Shown one piece after another: positions 25,001-35,000 of a stretch of DNA of 64,000 nt. This DNA is from Fibrella rubiginis. GTDB taxonomy: Bacteria > Bacteroidota > Bacteroidia > Cytophagales > Spirosomataceae. The DNA lies in NCBI RefSeq assembly GCF_017353185.1, contig NZ_JAFMYV010000016.1, forward strand, positions 62,001 through 126,000. Reading direction: 5' to 3'. Both the position numbers and the translations under genes were made by a program. Each line of letters opens with the position of its first letter. The first letter of the stretch is position 1. Below the pieces are notes generated by a model, which saw nothing but the letters and a program-made list of their open reading frames with translations, made no database searches and was not told the DNA's origin.

Positions 25001-26284
25001 CCCATCGCTTTTGGTCACGCAGAAGTTCGACACCCGGTTGCGCTGAATCGTGGTGTTGTTGGCGAAGTTGACGCCATTATAACCAATCTGATCAACCACG
25101 TTGTTCTCGATCAGCGTGTTGGCGTAGGAGGCAGACTGAAACCCGGTGTAGGTGCCATCACCGCTCTTACCTCGTCCCGGCACCAGGCCAATGCGCTGCA
25201 CTGTGTTACCCCGGAAAGTGAGATTCTGGTAGCCGCCAATGGCAAACCCGTTATTGTTAACGTCCTGAATCAGGCCGTTTTCCATCAGAATGGTGTTGCC
25301 CCCTCCCTGAATTAGCACGCCATCTTCACCCGCGTTGGTCACCTCGACACCCGACACAGTGATGTTCGATCCATTGTTGATCAGTAGGTTCGTGCTCAGG
25401 GCCTGCGTTATCTCCAGGTTGCGAAGCGTGATGTTCGACACGTTGTTGAGGTTTACGGCCTCATTATTGGTCGTGGCCGTAATGGTCTGCCCGTTGGGGT
25501 TGCTGCCGTCATAAATCCGCAGCGTCTTGTTGTTGGGGTTATAGTACCACTCACCCGGTTGATCGAGGGTGGCGGGGTGATTCTGAATGAAAAACCCGAA
25601 CCCGTCAGCTATGTCGTACCCACTGTTATTGTTGAGGGTCAGGCTTTTACCGTTCTGTTTGGTAATGGTGGCCCGGTCCAGAATCCATTGCACAGGCCGC
25701 ACTACAGCCTCGCCCCCGGTCCAGTCTATACCGCCCAGTTCGTCCTTGCTATCCAGCCTCACCTTGCCATTGTGCCCCTGTACGGTGAGGTAGCCACGGT
25801 TAGGAGCGTCTAGGTTTGGGTAACGTCCCAGTGGAAGAGCTGAGCCGTTTTTATATACGCCCGTGGTGCGGCTACCCAGATCGATATTGGCTTGCCAGGT
25901 ATTGTTTCCAATATTGGTCCAGTTGCTTACCGATACAGACCCCGCCAGCACAGGCTTCTTACCCGACCCAAACGCATCAATGACAATGGGCTGACCAGCA
26001 TTGCCCGACTGACGGATCAGCAACGTACCCCGGAAGGTGTCGCCCCGCCGAAATAAAACCTGATCACCGGGCTGCAGCGTCAGGCTGTTCACCTTGTTGA
26101 GCGACTGAAACGGGTTGTCGGCAGAGCGCCCCCCGTTACCGTCGTTACCTGAGTTGGCCACGTAATAGGTAGTCTGGGCCTGTGTGGCTACGCTACTAAC
26201 GAGTAGCAGTGCAGCAAACATGGCAAAGACGAAGGGGCTGATTTTTCGATGGCAGAGATGCTGATTACGTTGCACTTGGATCAA
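22040..26284 (-). CDS. Giant secreted beta-helix/PA14 protein with T9SS tail (paralogue A)
   Basis: A signal peptide (cleavage near TQAQ, residue 36) is followed by a right-handed parallel beta-helix (to about residue 620). The helix shows ladders such as NITLRNLEITQAL and NITVSGVEVTNAG and the NVVDQIGYNGVNF turn. Three near-identical PA14-like modules of about 145 residues follow (about 680-1130, each with YTFYTNSDDGSKLYIG or a close variant), separated by poly-proline linkers. A fourth, different PA14 (about 1150-1310, DDGVRLWVNN) comes next, then a type A T9SS sorting domain (VYPIPAQHEL... to KVLLVE). Such proteins are exported by type IX secretion and bind or cleave polysaccharide; the helix resembles polysaccharide lyases, but no catalytic residue can be assigned. 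The start is a TTG at 26284 or the GTG at 26275, which aligns with paralogue B's GTG. It lacks the extra domain found in B and C. Confidence 0.9.
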   Translation of the reverse strand: MIQVQRNQHLCHRKISPFVFAMFAALLLVSSVATQAQTTYYVANSGNDGNGGRSADNPFQSLNKVNSLTLQPGDQVLFRRGDTFRGTLLIRQSGNAGQPIVIDAFGSGKKPVLAGSVSVSNWTNIGNNTWQANIDLGSRTTGVYKNGSALPLGRYPNLDAPNRGYLTVQGHNGKVRLDSKDELGGIDWTGGEAVVRPVQWILDRATITKQNGKSLTLNNNSGYDIADGFGFFIQNHPATLDQPGEWYYNPNNKTLRIYDGSNPNGQTITATTNNEAVNLNNVSNITLRNLEITQALSTNLLINNGSNITVSGVEVTNAGEDGVLIQGGGNTILMENGLIQDVNNNGFAIGGYQNLTFRGNTVQRIGLVPGRGKSGDGTYTGFQSASYANTLIENNVVDQIGYNGVNFANNTTIQRNRVSNFCVTKSDGGGLYIWNGNHQGMSGVRLLNNIVFNGIGTAEGTPGGAYSGANGIYLDDCTTNIELSGNSVFNCKGLGIYLHGSSSVQVKNNTSYNNGEAQLSMTSITNSCSPNNNVIQNNILFSRTTDQLVAKYESHLNDLNNYGQYSSNVYARPFEDNNKIRIVYGVNGNLVGADRPLADWQSRSGQDGGSSNSPITYNPSTQNPNDYIRFEYNDTGSDKTIRLNGNYRDARNTFYADQITLAPFTSVVLLKDGGSPPPAAPLRDPENPANAVVGLDFNYYEGSWGQVSQLNGVTPVKSGQTGQPDLSQRNREDNFGLKFTGYINVPTDGQYTFYTNSDDGSKLYIGTTEVVNNDFGHAEQERSGTIGLKAGRHAISIPYLQGGGGKALSVSYSGPGIGKQVIPASAFFRVGSSTPPPPPPPVATLRDPENPANATNGLDYSYYEGSWGQVSQLNGVSPVKSGQTAQPDLSQRNREDNFGLKFTGYINVPADGQYTFYTYSDDGSKLYIGTTEVVNNDFGHAEQERAGTIGLKAGRHAISIPYLQGGGGKALSVSYSGPGIGKQVIPASAFFRVGASTPVALVANLRNPENPANVVNGLDYGYYEGSWGNNLPDFGNLAPVRMGTTDQANLSTPHREDSFGMQFRGYVSVPTDGQYTFYTFSDDGSKLYIGTTQVVDNDGGHPEQERSGTIGLKAGKHAIMVPYYEGGGGQNLVVSYSGPGITRQVIPASAYYRVGTANSTPTVITNSGTGLLGSYFNNKSLTGSPVLNRTDAVVDFDWGTGSPAATVNVDNFSVRWSGQVEAPVTANYVFTTIADDGVRLWVNNNLVIDNWTDHPPVTDNSAGIALTAGQRYNIRLEYYENGIGAVARLGWSYPGVSTSIIPKTRLYPATAGARVASTDEPSVELLTQEATNRVQVYPIPAQHELTVKFSATEAGDASIQLTNLAGLSVLKLTKPHTTGQQLLTVPVREVPRGYYLLTLLHNGQRTTQKVLLVE

Positions 26285-26854
26285 AGAAGCTTTTGGTTGG
26301 ACATTTAAGTTTCGGTGGAAAATGGATAAGTATTAGTACTCTACCATTTCGGTAAACTTAGTACGCTAATCCTGTTTGATCAAATTGCCTTTTTAATTGA
26401 CTGAATGGAAGGTCAATTTTTTTAGCGTTCAAAAAGGATTGGTAATCAGCCAATAGTGGCAATTTGCGTACCAGTTTTCAGCCGAAAAAAAAGGCCAAAA
26501 AAAAGTTCAGGCAATTTTAACAGCGATTTCGCGTTGAGCTAAAATACTCATATCTAAACTAATAATAATTATAGTTAAGTACCTGATACTGTTTACGTTA
26601 ATATGATCAAACTTTCAACATATCAGCTACCAACTTGTGGGTCAGTAAAGTGATTTTAAGCAGACCTTAAGTATGTTGTATGGCCTGTTTTGTTACAATA
26701 AATCAATCTTTTTAGGCTTATTTATTCGTGTTTGCTCAAGGCCAGATTAATCCTATACAGTTTGGCACGACAGGCACGGCTACAAAAAAGAATGCCGCCA
26801 CTCAACGTGGCGGCATCAGGAAACGAACCGGTTGTATTTATAAGGGCAATCGCT
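26285..26854. other. Intergenic region between paralogues A and B
   Basis: This A+T-rich stretch carries a terminator for paralogue B (26784-26816) and the presumed promoter of A. A block upstream of A (containing ttggacatttaag near 26300) resembles one upstream of B (ttggacacttatg near 31574). The duplication therefore seems to have included the promoter. I see no gene. Confidence 0.6.
26784..26816 (-). terminator. Rho-independent terminator of paralogue B
   Basis: On the minus strand a 10-bp GC-rich stem (26792-26801 with 26807-26816) and 5-base loop are followed by a T-rich run (26784-26791), about 40 bases after the stop codon of paralogue B. Confidence 0.8.
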
Positions 26855-29800
26855 CTAATCAGTCAGCAGCACTTTACTGGTGAACCGTTTGGTACCCTCA
26901 ACGCCATTAAGTAAGTACACATCCCGCATGAGCGTACGGACGGGGAGCGTAATCAGGTTTTCGCCGGGTGTAACATCATACGTAGACTGAAACACAGGCA
27001 ACGCACCAACCGATACCAGTTGCAGCACAACCTGACCACCCGTAGCACTATAGTAGCGCACATGAAGCTTATCCTGGGCCGGCACGGGATACACCACCGG
27101 CTCGGGTTGATAGCTCACCTCAGGAGCAGCCAGGCGGGCACTCGAGGCGGGGTAGAGCCGGCTCTGGGGCACCAGCTGCTGGCCCTGGCCCCCATAGCTC
27201 CACTGCAACCGCGCCAGGGCCCCCACCCCACTCTCGTAGTACTCCAGGCGGATGCTGTACTTCTGACCACCCACCAGGGCCAGCCCCCCACTCGTGTTGC
27301 TGGTGGGCGGGTGGTCGTTCCAGTTGTCGATCACCAGGACGTTGTTCACCCACAGCCGCACCCCATCGTCGGCTGTGGTGGTGAAGAAGTAGCTGCCCGT
27401 CACCGGGGCCTCGACCTGCCCACTCCAGCGGACCGAGAAGTTGTCGACGTTGACGCTGGGGGCGGGGGAGCCCAGGCCCCAGTCGAAGTCGATGGTGGGG
27501 TCGGTGCGGGTGAGCACACTGGGGGCCGTCAGGGTCTTGTTGTTGAAATAGCTGCCCAGCAGGCCCGTGCCCAGGCCTGTTGCAGGCGTCGTGGGTGTAG
27601 TGCCGGTACCCACCCGGTAAAAGGCCGAGGCGGGTATGACCTGCTTGCCGATGCCGGGACCGCTGTAGCTTACGCTCAGGGCCTTGCCCCCGCCCCCCTG
27701 CAAATACGGGATGCTGATGGCGTGCCTGCCCGCTTTCAATCCAATCGTGCCTGAACGCTCCTGCTCGGCATGACCAAAATCATTGTTGACTACTTCGGTC
27801 GTGCCGATGTAGAGCTTGCTGCCATCATCCGAGTAGGTGTAGAAGGTATATTGCCCGTCGGCGGGCACGTTGATGTAGCCCGTGAACTTGAGGCCAAAGT
27901 TGTCCTCCCGATTGCGCTGGCTCAGGTCGGGCTGGCCCGTCTGGCCTGACTTGACAGGAGTAACCCCGGTCAACTCAGAGACCTGCCCCCATGAGCCTTC
28001 GTAGTAGCTATAGTCGAGCCCATTTGTCGCATTAACCGGATTTTCCGGGTCGCGCAGGGTAGCCACGGGTGGCGGCGGGGGCGGCGTGTTGATACCCACA
28101 CGGTAGAAAGCCGAGGCGGGAATAACCTGCTTATTCACTCCGGGACCACTGAAGCTCACGCTCAACGCCTGACCACCAGCTCCCTGCACATAAGGAATGG
28201 TGATAGCGTGCTTACCGGCTTTCAGGCCAATGGTGCCTGAGCGCTCCTGCTCAGCATGTCCACCGTCGTTATCGACTACCTGCGTAGTACCGATATAGAG
28301 CTTGCTGCCATCGTCGGAGTTGGTATAGAAGGTGTACTGACCATCGGCGGGCACAGCCACATAACCCTGAAAACGCAGCCCATAATTACTGTCGCGGTTA
28401 CGCGGACTCAGGTCTGCCTGACTTGTTTGTCCTACTTTTATGGGCGTAAGGCTGTTGAAATCAGGCAGTTGACCCCAAACCCCTTCGTAGTAGCTGTAAT
28501 CTAAGCCTACGACAGCATTAGCCGGATTTTCTGGATCCCGGAGCGTAGCCACGGGTGGTGGGGGCGGCGGGGTGCTGCTGCCAACCCGATAGAACGATGC
28601 TGCCGGAATGACCTGCTTGCCGATGCCGGGGCCGCTGTAGCTCACGCTCAGGGCCTTGCCCCCGCCCCCCTGCAAATACGGGATGCTGATGGCGTGCCTG
28701 CCCGCCTTCAATCCAATCGTGCCTGAACGCTCCTGCTCGGCATGACCAAAATCATTGTTGACCACTTCGGTCGTACCGATGTAGAGCTTGCTGCCATCGT
28801 CCGAGTAGGTGTAGAAGGTATATTGCCCGTCGGCGGGCACGTTGATGTAGCCCGTGAACTTGAGGCCAAAGTTGTCCTCCCGGTTGCGCTGGCTCAGGTC
28901 GGGCTGAGCTGTCTGCCCTGACTTGACAGGAGTAACCCCGGTCAACTCAGAGACCTGGCTCCAGGCCCCTTCATAATAGCTGTAATCCAAGCCTACTACG
29001 GCGTTGGCCGGGTTCTCCGGGTCGCGCAGGATAGTCACGGGGGGCGGCGGCGGGGGTGTAGCGCTGTTGTCTTTGAACAGCACTACCGACGTGAAAGGCG
29101 TTAGCGTGACCTGGTTGGCGTACACCTTGTTACGACCGTCGCGGTAAGTACCGCCCAGCGAAACGGTCTTATCGCTGTTGGTGTCGTTGTATTCCAGCCG
29201 AATGAAATCGTCAGGATTTTGGGCCGTGCGCGTGGCGGGCTGCAGTTGTACGTTGTCGACCCACAGTGTCTGGCCATCTTCGGTCACCTGCATCGCCACA
29301 ATGGCGTCGGCTTCGTTGGCATTACCCGTGTACGAGAGTTCGTAGTGCTGCCGGGTGTTGCTCACCAGAACCACCGACCGGGCATCCAGGTCGTTGTATG
29401 AGCCGGTTTTTTGCCGGAGGAACACCTCCACCCGCTTAGCGCTTCCCGACGCGACGGCGTCGAACGTCAGCAGATAAACCTGGTTCTGGCTGATCGACCC
29501 AACGCTTTTTGAAGCCAGCAGGTATGAGTTGGCCTGGCCTGAACCAGTCGGAAAACCAATACTCAAGCTACCTCCGTCGAGGCGATTGCCGTTATCCCAA
29601 TTGACCCGTCCGTTGCCATAGGGGCTCCACACGTCCCAGCCTTCGTTGTTGCCACCAAAGGTGCTGTTCAGTTTAAGCTGGCCGCTTCCCGTTACCACAA
29701 AAGGTTTGTAGGTGATTGGGCTGTTGAGCGAATTAGGATCTTTACCGTACTGACTTTGCCACTGCCCCAACGATAAGTCGGCGCCGGTAACACCCGATCC

Positions 29801-31549
29801 GGCATTATACGCAATCCGGAGTTTGAACTGGTCGTCGAATGGTCGGGCATACACGTTGTTGTCGAACTGTCCGTAGTTGCGCAGGTCGTTGAGGTGCGAC
29901 TCGAACTTGGTGACAAACTGGCTTGGCAGGCGGCTCACCAGAATGTTGTTCTGAATGTTGTTGTTGCTCGGTGAACACCCATCGCTACGGCTGTTGACGG
30001 CTAGTTGCGCCTCGCCGTTGTTGTAGGCCGTGTTGTTGAAAAACTGCGCGGTGATGGCCCCGTGCAGGAAAAAACCCAGCCCCCGGCAGTTGAAGGCCGT
30101 ATTGTCGCGGATATCTACGTTGGTGGTGCAGTCGTCGAGGAAGAAACCGTTGGCTCCCGAATAGTTGCCACCCGGCGTGCCCTCTGGTGCCCCAATGCCA
30201 TTGAACGAGATGTTGTTCAGAATATGCACATTGTTCATGGGCTGCCGGGTACCATTCCAGATGTAGAAACCACCGCCGTCGCTTTTGGTGAGGCAGAAAT
30301 TCGATACCCGGTTGCGCCGTAATGTGGTCCCTTCCGTGAAATTGATGCCGTTATAACCAATCTGATCCACCACGTTGTTTTCCACGGTCACGTTGTTGGT
30401 CGAGACAGCGTTGAACCCTATGTATGTACCATCGCCGGTTTTGCCGCGGCCCGGCACCAGCCCTACGCGCTGAAGGGTATTGTTCCGAAACGTAAAGTTT
30501 TGATAACCGCTGATGTTGACCCCGTTGTTGTTGACTTCATCAATAAAGCTACCCTCCACCAGAACCGTGTTTCCACTGCCCCGCGCCGTCAGTCCGTCTT
30601 CGCCCGCCTGGGTGATATCGACGCCTGAAATGGTGATGCCCGTGCCGTTTTCGATCAGCATATTGGTGTTGATCGCCTGCGTAACGGCCACGTTTCGTAC
30701 TGTCACGTTGCTGACGCTGTTGATACGAACACTCTCCGTATAGGCCGTAGCCGTAATGGTTTGTCCGTTGGGATCTGAATCACTGTACAGTAGCAGGGTT
30801 TTGTTGCCGGGGTTGTAGTACCACTCACCGGTCTGGTCGAGGGTAGCGGGGTGGTTCTGAATAAAGTAGCCCCATCCGTCGCTGAAATTATAAGAGCCCG
30901 ATTCGTTGGCATAAAACGTATTCCCGTTCTGGCTGTTAATTACGCTCCGATTCATAATCCACTGCACCGGCCGGTCTACCACTTCACCACCCGTAAAGTT
31001 GGCTGGCACGTTTTCAACGCTCGTGAACTGCGAGGTGCCGCTATGCGACTGAATGGTGAGGTAACCCCGGTTGGGTGCGTTCAGGTTGGGGTAACGTCCC
31101 AGCGGCAGGGTCGTACCGTTTCGGTACACACCCGTTACCTGGCCACCCAGAAAGGGTACGCTGGCCTGCCAAAGATTACTCCCTACGCTGTTCCAGCTAC
31201 TCACGGGCAACGACCCCGCCAGCACGGGTTTGTTGCCCGACCCGAAAGCATCAATGACAATGGGCTGAGCCGAACTGCCCGACTGACGAATCTGCAAGGT
31301 GCCCCGGAAGGTGTCGCCCCGCCGAAACAGGACCTGATCGCCCGCCTGCAATGTCAGGCCGTTTACTTTGCCGATGGATTGAAACGGCGAGCCTGCCGAG
31401 CGGCCATCGTTATTATCGCTGCCGTTGCTGGCTACGTAGTAGGTCGTTTGACCAAGAGCAGCTGAGCTACAAACAAGCAGCATGGCAGCTACTACGAAAA
31501 AAAATGAGGTACAGTTTTTTCGATGACGGAGTTGCTGATTGTGATACAC
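26855..31549 (-). CDS. Giant secreted beta-helix/PA14 protein with T9SS tail (paralogue B)
   Basis: The layout is that of paralogue A: signal peptide (cleavage near ALGQ), right-handed beta-helix to about residue 630, three PA14-like modules joined by PPPPPP linkers, a fourth PA14 (GLLGSYFNNKTLTAP...) and a T9SS sorting tail (VYPVPAQDKLHVRYYS to SKVLLTD). It has in addition a beta-sandwich module of about 140 residues (about 645-785, NEGWDVWSPYGNG to LWVDNVQLQPATR) that resembles carbohydrate-binding modules (CBM4/9-like), inserted between helix and PA14 array. That suggests polysaccharide binding outside the cell. The start is GTG at 31549. The last PA14 is identical in protein sequence to that of C and nearly identical in DNA. 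Confidence 0.9.
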   Translation of the reverse strand: MYHNQQLRHRKNCTSFFFVVAAMLLVCSSAALGQTTYYVASNGSDNNDGRSAGSPFQSIGKVNGLTLQAGDQVLFRRGDTFRGTLQIRQSGSSAQPIVIDAFGSGNKPVLAGSLPVSSWNSVGSNLWQASVPFLGGQVTGVYRNGTTLPLGRYPNLNAPNRGYLTIQSHSGTSQFTSVENVPANFTGGEVVDRPVQWIMNRSVINSQNGNTFYANESGSYNFSDGWGYFIQNHPATLDQTGEWYYNPGNKTLLLYSDSDPNGQTITATAYTESVRINSVSNVTVRNVAVTQAINTNMLIENGTGITISGVDITQAGEDGLTARGSGNTVLVEGSFIDEVNNNGVNISGYQNFTFRNNTLQRVGLVPGRGKTGDGTYIGFNAVSTNNVTVENNVVDQIGYNGINFTEGTTLRRNRVSNFCLTKSDGGGFYIWNGTRQPMNNVHILNNISFNGIGAPEGTPGGNYSGANGFFLDDCTTNVDIRDNTAFNCRGLGFFLHGAITAQFFNNTAYNNGEAQLAVNSRSDGCSPSNNNIQNNILVSRLPSQFVTKFESHLNDLRNYGQFDNNVYARPFDDQFKLRIAYNAGSGVTGADLSLGQWQSQYGKDPNSLNSPITYKPFVVTGSGQLKLNSTFGGNNEGWDVWSPYGNGRVNWDNGNRLDGGSLSIGFPTGSGQANSYLLASKSVGSISQNQVYLLTFDAVASGSAKRVEVFLRQKTGSYNDLDARSVVLVSNTRQHYELSYTGNANEADAIVAMQVTEDGQTLWVDNVQLQPATRTAQNPDDFIRLEYNDTNSDKTVSLGGTYRDGRNKVYANQVTLTPFTSVVLFKDNSATPPPPPPVTILRDPENPANAVVGLDYSYYEGAWSQVSELTGVTPVKSGQTAQPDLSQRNREDNFGLKFTGYINVPADGQYTFYTYSDDGSKLYIGTTEVVNNDFGHAEQERSGTIGLKAGRHAISIPYLQGGGGKALSVSYSGPGIGKQVIPAASFYRVGSSTPPPPPPVATLRDPENPANAVVGLDYSYYEGVWGQLPDFNSLTPIKVGQTSQADLSPRNRDSNYGLRFQGYVAVPADGQYTFYTNSDDGSKLYIGTTQVVDNDGGHAEQERSGTIGLKAGKHAITIPYVQGAGGQALSVSFSGPGVNKQVIPASAFYRVGINTPPPPPPVATLRDPENPVNATNGLDYSYYEGSWGQVSELTGVTPVKSGQTGQPDLSQRNREDNFGLKFTGYINVPADGQYTFYTYSDDGSKLYIGTTEVVNNDFGHAEQERSGTIGLKAGRHAISIPYLQGGGGKALSVSYSGPGIGKQVIPASAFYRVGTGTTPTTPATGLGTGLLGSYFNNKTLTAPSVLTRTDPTIDFDWGLGSPAPSVNVDNFSVRWSGQVEAPVTGSYFFTTTADDGVRLWVNNVLVIDNWNDHPPTSNTSGGLALVGGQKYSIRLEYYESGVGALARLQWSYGGQGQQLVPQSRLYPASSARLAAPEVSYQPEPVVYPVPAQDKLHVRYYSATGGQVVLQLVSVGALPVFQSTYDVTPGENLITLPVRTLMRDVYLLNGVEGTKRFTSKVLLTD
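27130..27572 (-). repeat. Gene-conversion block, copy in paralogue B
   Basis: This 443-base segment encoding the fourth PA14 domain matches 32329-32771 in paralogue C with only five differences by my count, all silent. Sequence on both sides (sorting tails and neighbouring modules) is far more diverged. Confidence 0.85.
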
Positions 31550-32053
31550 TTGAATCAGATGGATGTTTAGTTGGACACTTATGGACGTTACGGATTGAGC
31601 AATAATACTCTATTATTCCTATAAACATAGTAACTTATCTCCAGCCGATCAAGCTGCCTTTTAGCAGGAACCAGCAGACGCGGTTAGCTTATGTCAGCAC
31701 TAACCGTTTGGCAATCAATGCCCATTAACAGGTTGCACGCAGTTTTTAACCGTAACAGACACACGAAAAATCAGCGCAGTTTTAATGTTAACTTTGTGTT
31801 ATGTCAAAATATTTACAGTATAACCTACAATAATTATATCCCTATTTACACTTATGTCAGGCCTGAATGGATCAGTTTGCTAATGTTCCTATCCGGTTAA
31901 CAGGTTGTACACTAGTGGTTTGGTTACACGCTGGTGGCGATGAATAAGACGGGCCATACAGGTCACAAAAAGAGAAGCCACTGCTGATAGCAGTGGCTTC
32001 TCTTTTTGTGACCTGAGCCGGATCTGAAACGGCTGCAATCGCATCTATTGGCA
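31550..32053. other. Intergenic region between paralogues B and C
   Basis: This A+T-rich region holds the terminator of paralogue C and the probable promoter of B, whose first 100 bases resemble the region upstream of A. Short open frames in it (for example 31691-31900) show no coding character. Confidence 0.55.
31961..32013. terminator. Perfect 25-bp-arm terminator after paralogue C
   Basis: Arms 31961-31985 and 31989-32013 are exact reverse complements with a 3-base loop. The stem includes five A and five T near its base, so it resembles a bidirectional intrinsic terminator. It lies 41 bases after the stop codon of paralogue C. Confidence 0.85.
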
Positions 32054-35000
32054 TTAATCGCTTAAGACTACCTTCCAGGTAAGGCGTTTGTTGCTGTCAA
32101 CGAGCCTCAGCAGGTATACTCCCCGCATCAGGTTTTGCACAGGCATACTGATCAGGTTTTCGCCTGCCACCAGATCATAAGTAGCCTCTAGTACGGGTTG
32201 GGCAGCAACGTTGGTGAGCTGTAGCGTAGCCTTGCCACCCGTAGCACTATAATAGCGTAGCTGTAGTTCACTGCGGGCCGGCACAGGAAAGACCACTGGC
32301 TGGGGCAGTGCGTTTAGCTCAATGGAGGCCAGGCGGGCACTCGAGGCGGGGTAGAGCCGGCTCTGGGGCACCAGCTGCTGGCCCTGGCCCCCATAGCTCC
32401 ACTGCAACCGCGCCAGAGCCCCCACCCCACTCTCATAGTACTCCAGGCGGATGCTGTACTTCTGACCACCCACCAGGGCCAGCCCCCCACTCGTGTTGCT
32501 GGTGGGCGGGTGGTCGTTCCAGTTGTCGATCACCAGGACGTTGTTCACCCACAGCCGTACCCCATCGTCGGCTGTGGTGGTGAAGAAGTAGCTGCCCGTC
32601 ACCGGGGCTTCGACCTGCCCACTCCAGCGGACCGAGAAGTTGTCGACGTTGACGCTGGGGGCGGGGGAGCCCAGGCCCCAGTCGAAGTCGATGGTGGGGT
32701 CGGTGCGGGTGAGCACACTGGGGGCCGTCAGGGTCTTGTTGTTGAAATAGCTGCCCAGCAAGCCCGTGCCCGTACCCACCGGCGGTGGCGTCACGATGAC
32801 TGGGATTCGGAAGAAAGCAGACGCCGGAATGACCTGTTTACCGATACCGGGGCCACTGTAGCTGACGGTGAGCACCTGGCCGCCGCCACCTTCAAAATAA
32901 GGAATACTGATGGCGTGCCTGCCCGCTTTCAGCCCAATGGTGCCCGACCGTTCCTGTTCGGCATGCCCCCCGTCGTTATTCACCACCTGCGTACTGCCAA
33001 TATAGAGTTTGCTGCCATCGTCGGAACTGGTATAGAAGGTATAGACCCCGTCGGTCGGTACGTTGATAAATCCGGTGAACCACAGGCCGAAGTTGTCTTC
33101 GCGGTGCTGAACAGCCAGGTTAGCCGCTGTGGTTGTAGCCGAATACACTGGCGTGAGACTATTGAAATCAGGTAGCTGACTCCAGTTACCCTCAAAATAA
33201 CCATAGTCGAGTCCCGCTACGGTCGTGGCCGGATTTTCTGGATCGCGCAGGGTAACGGCCGGTGGCGGCGGTGGCGGGGTGTTTAGTCTGAAGAAAGCCG
33301 AAGCGGGAATCACCTGCTTGCCCACGCCCGGTCCGCTATAGCTTACGCTGAGGGCCTGACCGGCATACCACTCGAAGTAGGGGATAGTAATGGCGTGTTT
33401 ACCGGCCTTCAATCCAATCGTACCGGCGCGTTCCTGCTCACCGTGCCCGCCGTCGTTATTTACCACTTCGGTCGTACCAATCAGCAGTTTGCTACCATCA
33501 TCCGAATTCGTAAAAAACGTGTAGACACCGTCGGTAGGCACGTTGATAAACCCCGTAAACTGCAGGCCAAAGTTGTCTTCCCGGCGGGCCAGATTCAGGT
33601 CTGGTACCGCGGCCGTAGCCGACCGTATGGGCGTGAGCGCACCGAAGTTGGGGAGCACCGTCCAGTTACCTTCATAATAGCCATAGTCAAGTCCGCCCAC
33701 CGTGTTAGCCGGGTTTTCCGGATCGCGCAGGGTAACCGTCGGCGGGGGTGGCGGTGGGGTGTTCAGTCTAAAAAACGATGCTGCCGGGATGACCTGCTTG
33801 CCCACGCCGGGACCGCTGTAACTCACGCTCAGGGCCTTGCCCCCGCCCCCCTGCTGGTAGGGAATGGTGATGGCGTGTTTGCCCGCCTTCAGACCGATCG
33901 TACCCGCACGCTCCTGCTCGGCATGGCCCCCGTCATTATCGACCACCGGCGTACTGCCGATGTAGAGCTTACTACCGTCGTCGGAATAGGTGTAGAAGGT
34001 GTATTGCCCGTCGGTGGGCACGTTGATGTAACCCGTAAACCGCAGGCCAAAATTATCTTCCCGGTTGCGCTGGCTCAGGTCGGGCTGCCCCGTCTGGCCC
34101 GACTTAACGGGGGTGAGGGCGTTGAAATCGGGGAGTTGGCTCCAGGCTCCTTCGTAATAACTATAGTCGAGTCCCGCTACGGCATTGGCCGGGTTCTCCG
34201 GGTCACGCAGCACCACCGGCGGTGGGGGCGGCGGGGTATTGGCGGTATACTTGAACAGTATTGCCGACGTGAACGGAGTCAGCGTAATCTGATCGGTATA
34301 GAGCGTGTTGTGGCCGTCGCGGTAGGTGCCACCCAGTAGAATGGTCTTATCGCTGTTGGTGTCGTTGTATTCCAGCCGGATAAAGTCATCGGGGTTCTGC
34401 GCCGTGCGGGTAGCTTCCTGCATGTTCACGTTGTCGAGCCAGACCGTTTGCCCGTCGTCGGAAATCTGAAAGATCACAACGGCATCTCCCTCGCTGGCGT
34501 TGGCCGAATAAGACAGTTCGTAATGCTGCCGGGTGCCGCTGACCAGTACGGTGGCGCGGCTGTCCAGTTCGCGATAAGACCCGTTTCGCTGCCGGAGAAA
34601 CACCTCTACCCGCTTGTTATTGCCCGACGCCACGGCATCGAAGGTGAGCAGGTATCCCTGATTCTGATTGACGGACCCAATGCCTTTCGAAGCCAGCACG
34701 TAGGGATCGCTGGCCGAAAATCCCACGCGCAGGCTTCCGCCGTCGAGGCGGCCGGTATTATCCCAAACACCAATGGCGTGTGCATTTGGGCTCCAGGCGT
34801 CCCAGCCGTCGTTGGTGCTGCCAAAGGTATCGTTGAGCTTCACCACCCCAGTGGCAGTGGCCGAAAACGGCTTGTATGTCACCGGACTGGTGGTTGAATT
34901 GGGGTCTTTGCCATACCGGCCCTGCCATTCAGACAGGGACAGATCGGCCCCGGTAATGTATGAGCCGTTGTTGTACACCGCCCGCATATCGAACTTATCG

